From NCBI RefSeq assembly GCF_014699005.1, contig NZ_JACWZY010000010.1, forward strand, positions 1 to 64,000: 64,000 nucleotides of DNA. The letters are read 5' to 3'. Shown one piece after another: positions 27,101-35,500 of the stretch. Source of the DNA: Spirosoma profusum (GTDB lineage Bacteria; Bacteroidota; Bacteroidia; Cytophagales; Spirosomataceae). The position numbers and the translations under genes were made by a program. Below the pieces are notes generated by a model. The model searched no databases. It had not been told where the DNA came from and saw only the letters and a list, made by a program, of their open reading frames with translations. Numbering within the stretch: position 1 is the stretch's first letter; each line of letters opens with the position of its first letter.

Positions 27101-27285
27101 CGGCCGCCGTCTCAACCGGCATTGGTTCAGAAACATCGAAACCACTGGCGATTGTGGTCATCGGCGGACTCATCACCGCTACGTTGCTGACACTGTTCAT
27201 TTTCCCGCTGGTTTTCTACGCCTTCTACCGTCCGGGAGCTCGTGAACGGAAGGCCATGAAGAAAGCGCTGGTAGAACAGGTTTAA
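24154..27285 (+). CDS. Heavy-metal efflux RND pump (CzcA family)
   Basis: This 1043-residue proton-driven inner-membrane pump is of the HME-RND class. It begins MNKFIKSILTFSLKNRFFI and has the usual 12-helix plan with two large periplasmic loops. The transmembrane-4 motif is DFGIIVDGAVVMVEG, with the Asp-Phe-Gly and Asp-Gly of divalent-cation CzcA proteins rather than the Asp-Asp of drug pumps. The C-terminal half contains GFIALFGICIQNGVILIS. The likely substrates are Co, Zn, Cd or Ni; this is family inference. The last base pairs enter a family B palindrome at the stop codon. Confidence 0.93.
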   Translation: MNKFIKSILTFSLKNRFFIFFLTALAIIAGIISYQNTPIEAFPDVTNTRITIITQWPGRSAEEVEKFVTIPVEIGLNSAQKKTDVRSTTLFGLSVVNVMFDDGVDDSFARQQINNLLPGVELPDGVKPDVQPPYGPTGEIFRYTLESPTRTVRELKTIQDWVLDRQFKSVPGVADVVSFGGEAKTYEISVDPRRLADYNITPLELYQAVANSNVNVGGDVIEKNAEAYVVRGIGLLRNQRDIENIIVKNVKGTPIMVRNVAQVSESALPRLGQAGRDKQNDVVEGVVVMRKGENPMEVIELVKDKINQLNTSILPSDVKINTFYNRETLVHFATHTVTHNLLEGIIFVTTIVFLFMADWRTTLAVSIVIPLALLFAFICLRLKGMSANLLSMGAIDFGIIVDGAVVMVEGIFVALDAKAHHEGMERFNKSAKLGLLRSTGTEMGKAIFFSKAIIITCLIPIFSFQKVEGKMFSPLAWTLGFALLGALLFTLTLVPVIASMLLNKNVREKHNPFVTFITNSAMRAFSFTFARKRASLLLTALLVVVGLSGFNLLGTEFLPELNEGSIYVRASLPMSISLPESIRLTQQMRKVFQQFPEVKGVISQTGRPNDGTDPTGFYNVEFLVDIYPKEEWKSGLSKEQLVAQMQDKLKVFPGIDFGFSQPIMDNVAEAVSGVKGSIAVKIYGNDLPTLVKKADEVEKQLATVRGIEDLGVIKNIGQPEMRIELDEYKLALYGVNKADAQAVIEMAIGGKAATQIYEGERKFDLRIRYEPSFRRTETEIGNLMVPTQTGTQIPIKEIAKLYTQTGPILIFREGNQRFSAVKFSVRGRDMGSAIAEAQQKVSSAVTFPSGYTVKWAGDFENQQRATKRLGQMVPVSLVMIFVILFVLFGNAKDAGLVLVNVPFAIIGGIAALLVTHVNFSISAGIGFIALFGICIQNGVILISVFKKNLKNQMPLAQAIYEGVLSRVRPVVMTAMMAAIGLIPAAVSTGIGSETSKPLAIVVIGGLITATLLTLFIFPLVFYAFYRPGARERKAMKKALVEQV

Positions 27286-27348
27286 AGAGCGAAAGAGTGA
27301 AGGAGTGAAACCGGCAGGTATTTTCGCTCATTCACTCTTTCACTCTTT
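27284..27348. repeat. Family B palindrome spanning two convergent stop codons
   Basis: The left arm AAAGAGCGAAAGAGTGAAGG begins in the TAA of the pump gene, and the right arm CTCATTCACTCTTTCACTCT supplies the TGA of the convergent DinB gene (27340). The whole intergenic space is one hairpin. Confidence 0.85.
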
Positions 27349-27909
27349 GATAAGCTCAGCCTTTACACGTAGCGCCTGTTTTATGTGCCGTTCGGTATGC
27401 GCAAGCAGCATCCGGAAGGCATCTCCCAGCCTGATCTTGAGCCAATTGCCGAGCAACGTCATTACTTTATCTGTATTCCAATCAAGGTAAACGGCCTTGT
27501 CCAGCAAGGAACGTAGTAATGTTTGCAGGTCCAGAAACTGGCTCATTACGTCGGCAGGAACGAGTTCGCTGGCGGGTCTGGGACGTATCATTCCGGGTGC
27601 GGGCAGCTTGATTTTCACCTGCGGATCAACAGCGAAAAGTATTGCCTTCCCGACCCAGTCACTATGTATTGGCTGGTCGGTGGGCTGGGTTTGCACGAGG
27701 CCAAGTTTATCGACCTTGTGCTGAATGTTACGTATATAGAAGCGTTCTGCCAGATTCAGGTGCTGCAAACATTCGATAATGCTCCAACGTTCGGGCGCGG
27801 GTTTCCACCGGAGTTGTTCATCGGTGAGTGGCGCAAACTCCTGTTCAACCGTTTTCAGAACAGCCGTCAATCGGGTTTGTAAATCGAGCGCCGTTTCGAG
27901 TTTCTGCAT
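27340..27909 (-). CDS. DinB-family four-helix protein
   Basis: This 189-residue protein fits the DinB_2 family of metal-binding four-helix bundles, which includes thiol transferases and many stress proteins of unknown function. Visible marks are PERWSIIECLQHLNLAERFY with a metal-ligand His near 50 and the C-terminal LLAHTERHIKQALRVK with two further His. The last codons and the TGA lie in a family B palindrome. It follows the MocA-like gene by 20 bp on the same strand and may be co-transcribed with it. Confidence 0.82.
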   Translation of the reverse strand: MQKLETALDLQTRLTAVLKTVEQEFAPLTDEQLRWKPAPERWSIIECLQHLNLAERFYIRNIQHKVDKLGLVQTQPTDQPIHSDWVGKAILFAVDPQVKIKLPAPGMIRPRPASELVPADVMSQFLDLQTLLRSLLDKAVYLDWNTDKVMTLLGNWLKIRLGDAFRMLLAHTERHIKQALRVKAELIKE

Positions 27910-27929
27910 GAAATCAGAAGTTGATTTTG

Positions 27930-28535
27930 TTACTGAGCCTGTAAATACGCCTGCCTGAACTGTTCGACATCGCGTTTGGTATTGAGATCAATGGCGCCAG
28001 CTTCGAACGGAACTTCCGAGCAATCGTCGCGGTGGCGCACAATCACCCATTGAAGCCCTTTATCGCCCTGTAACTGCAAAATTTCGGTGATATACGTGCG
28101 GTAAAAAAGAGCCGGTACGCCAATCTGCGTTCCATATCGACAAGCCACAATTCCTTTCTCTTCGTCTTTCCAAACATCGAACATGTGCTGAAGCAAACCC
28201 AGCGACACAATTGGTTGGTCGATGTGCAGAATCAGGACGGCATCAATGTCCTTGTGCGTCAGGTACAAAGCTGCGAGCCCGGTTTTCAGTGAACCCGCCT
28301 GCCCGCTCGGCCAGGTCGGATTATCGACAAGCGTAATCGGTAAGCCCGCCAGTTCAGGTGCAATCTGGTTGCGGTTAGCCCCCAATACAACCACTACGGG
28401 GCCACGTTGCAAAGCCAGCGCACTCTCGGTGGTTCGCCGAATGAGCGTTTGCCCTTTATACGTTAATAGCTGCTTTACGTCTCCCCCCATGCGCGACGAA
28501 TCGCCCGCAGCTAATACAATCGTTCCAATTTTCAA
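27930..28535 (-). CDS. MocA/MobA-like nucleotidyltransferase
   Basis: This 201-residue protein starts IGTIVLAAGDSSRMGGDVKQLL, the GT-A nucleotidyltransferase loop LAAGxSxRMG with the following K-Q-L. It goes on with LPITLVDNPTW, GQAGSLKTGL and LILHIDQP, the pattern of MocA-type molybdenum-cofactor cytidylyl/guanylyltransferases. No other cofactor gene is nearby. The start is a TTG at 28535: there is no ATG in frame close upstream and the N-terminal loop needs residues right from there. The gene lies between TruA and DinB on the same strand, with a palindrome before it. Confidence 0.85.
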   Translation of the reverse strand: MKIGTIVLAAGDSSRMGGDVKQLLTYKGQTLIRRTTESALALQRGPVVVVLGANRNQIAPELAGLPITLVDNPTWPSGQAGSLKTGLAALYLTHKDIDAVLILHIDQPIVSLGLLQHMFDVWKDEEKGIVACRYGTQIGVPALFYRTYITEILQLQGDKGLQWVIVRHRDDCSEVPFEAGAIDLNTKRDVEQFRQAYLQAQ

Positions 28536-28566
28536 GACAATAGTTTTTTGTTTGAAGATAGCAAAT

Positions 28567-28662
28567 AAAGAGCGAAAGCGTGAATGAGTGAAACCGGGCC
28601 GCCGGAGCGAATATCGCTTCGCTCCGGCGGCCCGGTTTCACTCATTCACGCTTTCGCTCTTT
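28567..28662. repeat. Family B palindrome with two inverted 16-bp words
   Basis: Octamer arms (AAAGAGCGAAAGCGTGAATG and inverse) enclose CCGGGCCGCCGGAGCG at 28594-28609 and its exact inverse CGCTCCGGCGGCCCGG at 28620-28635, ten bases apart. The right octamer arm is also the 3' end of the truA coding sequence. Confidence 0.9.
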
Positions 28663-29400
28663 AAAAATTTCTCTCGGATAGCCTACTTCTACGAGCGATA
28701 ATCCTTCTGCCGGAGCTGCTCGTCCGGCGCGTTTGCGGTCGCGGGCCTGAATAATCTGCTCGAAGTCGTTTACACTTAACCGCTCCTGCCCTACTGCCAG
28801 CAACGTACCGACAATGGCACGTACCATCCCGTGCAGAAATCGATTGGCCTGGATGTGAAAGCCTAAATCGCCGTTCGATCCCACTTCCCACTCTGCCCGG
28901 TCGATGCGGCAGTTAAAGGTTTTAACATCGGTTTTTACTTTACTAAAACTCTCAAAGTCAGTGTGATTAAACAATAGTGAAGCGGCTTCATTCATCCGTG
29001 CTACGTCGAGCGGCAAGGTAAACAGATACGTCAATCCCTCCCGAAACGGGTCTTTCCGCCGACTGATATGATATTGGTAATATCGATACGTAGCAGTGTA
29101 GCGGGCATGATCGTCGGCACGTACCGGAAAGCAGTCGTATACAGCAATATCCTTCGGAATCAGACTGTTAACTGAACGTAGCAAATGAGCCGGTAACGCT
29201 ACGTCGGTTTCAAAATGCGCGAATTGCTCAGCCGCGTGTACACCTGCATCGGTTCGGCCACTGCCTACAATGGCAATCGGCCGACGTAGCACGGTTGTCA
29301 AAGCCGTTTCAAGGACTTCCTGTACGCTTAGTCCGTTGGGTTGTCGCTGCCAGCCATGATAATTCGTCCCTCGATACGCCAGTTGAAGAAAATAACGCAT
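28642..29400 (-). CDS. truA: tRNA pseudouridine(38-40) synthase TruA
   Basis: This 252-residue enzyme converts U38-U40 of tRNA anticodon arms to pseudouridine. The marks are MRYFLQLAYRGTNYHGWQRQ at the start, the catalytic motif GSGRTDAGVHA with Asp51, YRYYQYHI in the middle, and FLHGMVRAIVGTLLAVG. Length and order are normal. The odd part is the end: the final residues KERKRE and the TGA stop are encoded by the octamer arm of a family B palindrome, so the original C-terminus seems to have been replaced by the repeat. Confidence 0.96.
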   Translation of the reverse strand: MRYFLQLAYRGTNYHGWQRQPNGLSVQEVLETALTTVLRRPIAIVGSGRTDAGVHAAEQFAHFETDVALPAHLLRSVNSLIPKDIAVYDCFPVRADDHARYTATYRYYQYHISRRKDPFREGLTYLFTLPLDVARMNEAASLLFNHTDFESFSKVKTDVKTFNCRIDRAEWEVGSNGDLGFHIQANRFLHGMVRAIVGTLLAVGQERLSVNDFEQIIQARDRKRAGRAAPAEGLSLVEVGYPREIFKERKRE

Positions 29401-29547
29401 AGTGGCGGTAAAGGTACAAAGCAGCTAATAGTACAAGCTGTTTTATCTCGAATACTACGCAGCAAAAACAGCATACGCTGTGATTATCAGGCAATTATGG
29501 CCTCCTATCAAAGCCCTGTCAAAAAGAGGAAGGTATTTTACATTCAG

Positions 29548-30750
29548 CTACAATCTATCTACTTCAAACTTCAGATCGTCAATCAGTTGACGTAGTCGGT
29601 CGGTGCTGGGCGGTACGGGCGGTAATTCCTGGCTGACAAAGGCGCTTACTTCCCAAACTTCCAGTACGTCTTTTAAAGATACTTCGCGATTTGGTACGTC
29701 GGTTCGGTCGGCAGTAAGTAAGAGCACTCCTCTGGTTTTCACCTGATTATATACTCGACGGCAGCAGATGATAGCTCCATTCGGATGATTCAGCATCAGG
29801 ACATACACTTTGCCATCAAGAATATCGAACCAGTTCCGAATAAACTTTCCGACGAGTAACGCCCCCGGAAACGTAAAATCATCGCCAGCCTCAAAAGCCC
29901 GATATTGACCTTCGGTCAGGTTTGGCAGATGCATAGCTGGCAGTTGATAAATGAAGTCATTCTGTTGATGACGTTGCCGATACGTAGCAAACTGCGCCTG
30001 CATCACCACCGGAATGCTGGGCCCCATCGCCTGTGCCGGCGGTGTCGACTTAGTCGTTACGCCCGGCTCTTCATAGACATTATTAAATGTCAGTAGGTCG
30101 GCTGGACGGGCCGGATTCGACGTAGCAGCCGGATTTCCGCCCCAACGATCACCAGTGGGTGTAAATAACGATTCAGTATCTGGTTTATCCTGTCGCAGCC
30201 AATCAGCCGTTTTTGCCGTATTGGTGGGCTGATTGCTCGTCGGCCGCTCCGGACGAACGGGCGACGTAATAACGGGTGGTGTAGGTATTGGATGTTCGTT
30301 TGTGCGACGTACTTCCTCCTGAGGTCGGTAAAATTTGTTCAGTACCGACGAGAGCGGTTGCGGTTCGGGTTGGGGTAGTCCAGGTTGCGCAAAAATATCC
30401 GGAAAGTCAGGGTGCTGAAACGGGTCATCGTCGGAAGTTAATTTCCCATCCGAGCGGATGGCTGGCCCTGAATCCAGGCGCGTATTGTACGTATCGGCTG
30501 CTTTTTGGCCCAGCGGAATACTAAGATTCGGGGTTTCACGAATTTTGCGCAGATCTTGCCGCGTTAGCAATTCAACAGTGGTGTTGAATGCTTTAGCAAT
30601 CGCCTGCATATTCTGCTGATTTGGGTTAGCACGGCCCTCTTCATAAGCACCTAATAAAGAACGTTTTATATTTATTTTTCGGGAGAATTGCTCCTGCGTT
30701 AACCCATTTAGCTTACGCAGGTAGCGGATGTTATCACTGACGAGCGTCAT
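29548..30750 (-). CDS. XRE-family regulator with long linker and degenerate S24-like domain
   Basis: This 400-residue protein has an N-terminal XRE helix-turn-helix (4-62; LRKLNGLTQEQFSRKINIKR, LGAYEEGRANP), a Pro/Thr-rich low-complexity linker (about 85-250), and a C-terminal beta domain (about 265-375) resembling LexA/CI S24 peptidases (EAGDDFTFPGALLVGKFI, DGKVYVLML, GAIICCRRVYNQ). Where active S24 proteins have GDSM the sequence reads GDDF, and the usual catalytic Lys before Arg appears as CRR, so it is probably not self-cleaving. It is divergent from the aldehyde dehydrogenase gene, which it could control (inference). Confidence 0.82.
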   Translation of the reverse strand: MTLVSDNIRYLRKLNGLTQEQFSRKINIKRSLLGAYEEGRANPNQQNMQAIAKAFNTTVELLTRQDLRKIRETPNLSIPLGQKAADTYNTRLDSGPAIRSDGKLTSDDDPFQHPDFPDIFAQPGLPQPEPQPLSSVLNKFYRPQEEVRRTNEHPIPTPPVITSPVRPERPTSNQPTNTAKTADWLRQDKPDTESLFTPTGDRWGGNPAATSNPARPADLLTFNNVYEEPGVTTKSTPPAQAMGPSIPVVMQAQFATYRQRHQQNDFIYQLPAMHLPNLTEGQYRAFEAGDDFTFPGALLVGKFIRNWFDILDGKVYVLMLNHPNGAIICCRRVYNQVKTRGVLLLTADRTDVPNREVSLKDVLEVWEVSAFVSQELPPVPPSTDRLRQLIDDLKFEVDRL

Positions 30751-30849
30751 CCGGTTGGGGTTTACTAAAGTTTCAGCTAAGATAACGATTCATGGATTAA
30801 ATCCACAAACACCACTTTTTTGTATTTTTAGCATAAATTATTGCCTTAC

Positions 30850-32280
30850 ATGACCATCCTTCAGCCCCCGGCGAACCTACGTAGTGAATTACAGGCTGTT
30901 TTCGATGCACAGCATCAAAATGCCCCTTTAATGGCTCTGACCACGGCCCCCGAACGTATTGAACGCATTCGACGGATTCAGCAGTGGCTGACGAGTAATG
31001 AAACGGCGATTCAGCAGGCCATGTACGACGATTTCCGGCGGCCTCCGGTTGAGGTACTGGTGGGCGATCTCATTCCGATATACAGTGAAATCAGGCATAC
31101 AATTCGGCATCTCAAGAGTTGGATGAAACCCCAGCGCGTTCCCACGTCGCTCGCGTTGGCCGGTACCCGAAGTTACATTCATCACGAGCCCAAAGGTAAC
31201 GTATTGATTATTAGCCCCTGGAATTACCCACTGGCACTGGCAATACGTCCGTTGGTGCTGGCAATAGCCGCTGGTAACGTAGCGATGCTGAAGCCCTCGG
31301 AACTGACACCTCACACGTCGGGCCTGCTGAAACGAATGTTGACGGAATTATTTCCTACTAACGAAGTGACTGTTTTTGAGGGCGATGCCACCGTTTCTGA
31401 AGCCTTACTCGAACTGCCTTTCAACCATATATATTTTACCGGAAGTCCGGCGGTTGGGCGTCTGGTGATGACCGCTGCGGCTAAGCATCTGGCATCTGTT
31501 ACGTTGGAATTGGGCGGAAAATCGCCTGCGTTCGTCGATGAATCAGCAAATTTGAAACAGGCGGCCGAACAGATCGCTTGGGGGAAATACTTCAATAACG
31601 GACAAACCTGTATTGCGCCAGATTATTTACTGGTACACGAAGCTGTAAGAAAGCCTTTTCTGGAGTCATTACAGGAACGTCTACAGAAGATGTATCAACC
31701 TGATAACAAACCAGTTGAATTTTCCGACAGCTACGCCCGTATCGTCAACAGACGCCACTTCGAGCGTCTAAAAATGCTGCTTGACGATGCTACGTCGAAA
31801 GGAGCAGTTGTTACGTTCGGCGGTCAGCTCAACCCTGACCAGAATTTCATTGAACCCACAGTTCTGGAGAACGTAACGCCGAATATGCGAGTCATGCAGG
31901 AAGAAATTTTCGGCCCTCTGTTGCCTATATTAACGTATCAGACACTCGACGAAGCGATACGTATCGTCAATCAGGGCGAAAAACCGCTGGCGCTCTACAT
32001 CCACAGCCGAAACCAAAAACACACGCAATACATACTGGATCATACGTCGGCGGGCGATACGGTGGTGAATGATACGTTACTACAATTCGGCAATATGGAA
32101 ATTCCGTTTGGGGGCGTCAACAACAGTGGTATCGGCAAATCGAACGGATTTTTCGGTTTTCAGGAATTTTCCAACCAGCGGGGAGTCATGCACCGCGACT
32201 TAGGTACCATCAAATTCCTTTACCCGCCCTACACTGACACAGTAAAGAAGATCGCTCAATTTATTGCAAAATATCTGTAA
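30850..32280 (+). CDS. Aldehyde dehydrogenase, class 3-like
   Basis: This 476-residue NAD(P)-dependent aldehyde dehydrogenase has the Rossmann segment ISPWNYPLALAIRPLVLAIAAGN (121-143), the FTGSP motif at 196-200, catalytic Glu220 in TLELGGKSP, and the nucleophile Cys254 in FNNGQTCIAPDY. The short length without an N-terminal extension and the hydrophobic C-terminus (KKIAQFIAKYL) match the class 3 fatty-aldehyde type. The ATG at 30850 is preferred over the TTG at 30841. It is a single gene next to the divergent XRE regulator. Confidence 0.94.
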   Translation: MTILQPPANLRSELQAVFDAQHQNAPLMALTTAPERIERIRRIQQWLTSNETAIQQAMYDDFRRPPVEVLVGDLIPIYSEIRHTIRHLKSWMKPQRVPTSLALAGTRSYIHHEPKGNVLIISPWNYPLALAIRPLVLAIAAGNVAMLKPSELTPHTSGLLKRMLTELFPTNEVTVFEGDATVSEALLELPFNHIYFTGSPAVGRLVMTAAAKHLASVTLELGGKSPAFVDESANLKQAAEQIAWGKYFNNGQTCIAPDYLLVHEAVRKPFLESLQERLQKMYQPDNKPVEFSDSYARIVNRRHFERLKMLLDDATSKGAVVTFGGQLNPDQNFIEPTVLENVTPNMRVMQEEIFGPLLPILTYQTLDEAIRIVNQGEKPLALYIHSRNQKHTQYILDHTSAGDTVVNDTLLQFGNMEIPFGGVNNSGIGKSNGFFGFQEFSNQRGVMHRDLGTIKFLYPPYTDTVKKIAQFIAKYL

Positions 32281-32453
32281 ACGTAGCGTTTCATAAGCCG
32301 ACTTTATGTGGCAGAGCCAAATTGGCTCATAGCTTAAAATGCTTCTTTTGTCGGTGTTTGCCTCCGACCTATCGACTCGATTTGTAAATTCCCTTGAAAA
32401 AATAGTGATTAGCCGGTCAAATAATAATCCTGGTTAAGCTTCCTGTACACTAA

Positions 32454-32545
32454 TTTTTGTCATGCTGACGAAGGAAGCATCTTAACTTTCATCATTTGAG
32501 TACCAGGAATCTTTAAGATCCTTCCTTCGTCAGCATGACAAAAAA
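32454..32545. repeat. Family A palindrome
   Basis: The outer arms are TTTTTGTCATGCTGACGAAG and its inverse, and the inner ends are TTAA. It lies in the 317-bp gap between the aldehyde dehydrogenase and rhamnosidase genes, about 50 bases before the rhamnosidase ATG. I see nothing else in that gap. Confidence 0.85.
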
Positions 32546-32597
32546 TACGATGCAGAATACTCTAAACTGTTTATAGTTCAGTACTCACTAACCGAGA

Positions 32598-35500
32598 ATG
32601 AAAACTCTGATTCACTCATTTTTACTACTACTGGTATGCATTGGTGCTGCCTTTGCCAATACGTCTATCGATAATTTACAAGTTGATTATCAACCTACTC
32701 CGCTGGGAATTGACCAGACGAACCCGCACTTTTCGTGGCAGATGAAAGCGCTGGATGCCAAACGGGGTTACGCGCAGATAGCCTATCAGTTAATCGTAAC
32801 TGACGCCCAAAAGCACGTAGTATGGGATTCGAAAAAGGTGAATTCCGGGATTTCACATGCTATCGAGTATGCCGGACAGGCTTTGCAACCAACCACGCGC
32901 TACGTTTGGAACGTAACAGTTTGGGATAATACAGGCAAGTCGTCAACCAATAGTTCCTGGTTCGAAACGGGGTTGATGAATCCTACGATTGCAGCCTGGT
33001 CGGGGGCCAAATGGATTGGCGGGGGCAGTGATGAACTGGTTTTTTATTCGCACTACGTATCGGTTTATAAAATTCAGTATAACGTTCAATTAGATCAGGC
33101 AAGTCGTTCGACCAAAGCCGCCTTTGTTTTCGGCGCCAACGACCGCCGGTTGATGAACAGCGATTTAAACTTAGAGGGCATGAAAAATGAACAGAATCAG
33201 AGTTATATCGCCTTCGAATTGGACATATCGTCGGTAAGCGATTCGCCGGATGGACTCGCAAAAATCAACATTTACCGGGTTGGCTACGCGAAAAATGACA
33301 AAGCTGATGTACCATTTAAAACCCTCACCATTCCGCAAACATTAATTAACAATGCCAACAAATACGAAAAACACACGATTGTTGCCGAGTGTAATTTTGG
33401 CTTGTTCGAGTTATTTGTAAATGGCAATCAGGAGGCCAATAAACTGAAGGAAAAAACCGACGCGCCACCCTCCCGTTTCGGCCCACGCGGCTTCAATCTC
33501 AATCCGGCGGGCAGCGGTAACAACTTCATCAGTTTTCCGATGGTCGCCGATATTGGATTTAAAGTCGGGCCAAATCAGACGGCGCATTTTTCGCAGGTCG
33601 AAATCCGAAATTATCGGTTTCCGTCCAATTTATTATTCTTCGAAAATTCAACTAAATCAGCTTACAACGGCATTTTTAAGTCGCCGAATTTGGCCGTTGA
33701 CAACGGTCGATATACCCTCAAAGGCGAATCGCTGGTTATCGCAGACCCGAGCCGGAATGCTGCGCCCATGCTACGTACTACGTTCGCTACGTCGGCAAAA
33801 CCCATTGCCAAAGCCCGTTTATACGTAACGGCACGCGGTATTTATGAAATGTACCTGAACGGCAACCGCGTCAGCAACGATTATTTCAACCCCGGTCTGA
33901 CGCAGTACAACAAACACCACATGTACCAGACCTACGACGTAACAACTGCGCTGAAATCGGGACAGAAAAACGCCATCGGAGCTTGGTTGAGTGAAGGCTG
34001 GTGGAGCGGCAATATTACGTTCAGTGGCGAAAACTGGAACTACTTCGGCGATCGTCAATCGCTGCTGAGCAAGCTCGTTGTTACGTATGCGGATGGTTCT
34101 GAACAAGTTGTTACGTCTACACCCCGCGAATGGAAACTGTTTACGGATGGTCCGGTACGTTACGGTTCCTTTTTTCAGGGTGAAGTGTATGACGCGACGA
34201 AAGAAGCGCTGGTGAAAAACTGGTCGATGCCTACTTATTCCGATGCAGGGTGGAAATCCACCGTCGAGGTGCCGCTGGAGGGTACAGCCTATGCAGGCAC
34301 CTTCACCAATCCGTTCGGGCAAAAATCAACCATGGATTATTCTGGCTTCAAACTCATCGGGCAAATGGGCGAAAATGCCAGTCTGGTGAAGACGCTACCG
34401 GCTCAGAACGTAACGCAGGTTCGGCCCAACGTATTCGTTTATGACATGGGGCAGAATATGGTAGGTTTTCCGCAGATACGGATCAAAAACGGTAAAAAAG
34501 GGCAAGTCGTTACATTGCGATACGCCGAAATGAAATATCCGGACTTGGCTGAATATAAGGTGAATACAGGTATGGTCATGATGGAAAATATTCGGGCGGC
34601 CCTCGCTCATGATACGTATATTTTGAAAGGTGGCGACGAAACCATTCAACCGCGCTTCACTTTTCATGGCTATCGCTACGTTGAACTGACCGGGATTGGC
34701 CAATCTGTTCCTGTAACTGACGTAAAAGGACTCGTTATCAGCTCAATAACAAATCTGACCTCTCACTACGAAACCTCGAACGCGCTGGTCAACAAGCTCT
34801 GGCAAAACATTACGTGGTCGCTACGTAGTAACTTCCTTTCTATCCCCACCGACACCCCGGCACGTAACGAACGAATGGGCTGGAGCGGAGATATTTCCGT
34901 GTTTTCGAGAAGTGCTACGTACCTCACCAACGCCGATTTATTTCTCAGAAGACACCTGCTGGCCATGCGCGATGTGCAGGCCGAAAATGGACGCTTTACC
35001 GACGTAGCACCGATGGGTGGTGGTTTTGGCGGGACGCTCTGGGGTAGTGCCGGTATCGTGGTGGCCTGGGAGACGTATCGGCAATACGGTGACGTAGCAT
35101 TATTGAGCGAACACTACGATGCCATGAAACGCTACGTTCAGTTTCTGGAAACCAAAGTTGACAAAGCAACCGGCGTCCTGAACGAAGGCCCGCTCGGCGA
35201 CTGGCTGAGCCCGGAAAATGGTAAAAACGATAATACGTTGTTCTGGATGGCTTACTTCGCCTACGATCTGGACATGATGAGCAAGATAGCAACGGTACTT
35301 GGGAAATCAGAGGAAGCCACTCAGTTCACCAAACGCCGGGATGAGATAAAAACGGCCTGGAATGAAATTTATGTTGACAAAACGACGCACAAAACCGTAA
35401 AATCGGGTGTAAAAACGGGTTTTATGGGGCCACCAAATCAGCAGGATCAGGCGCAGAAATCGGATAAGGGACAGGTGATTGACACGCAGGCTTCGTATGC

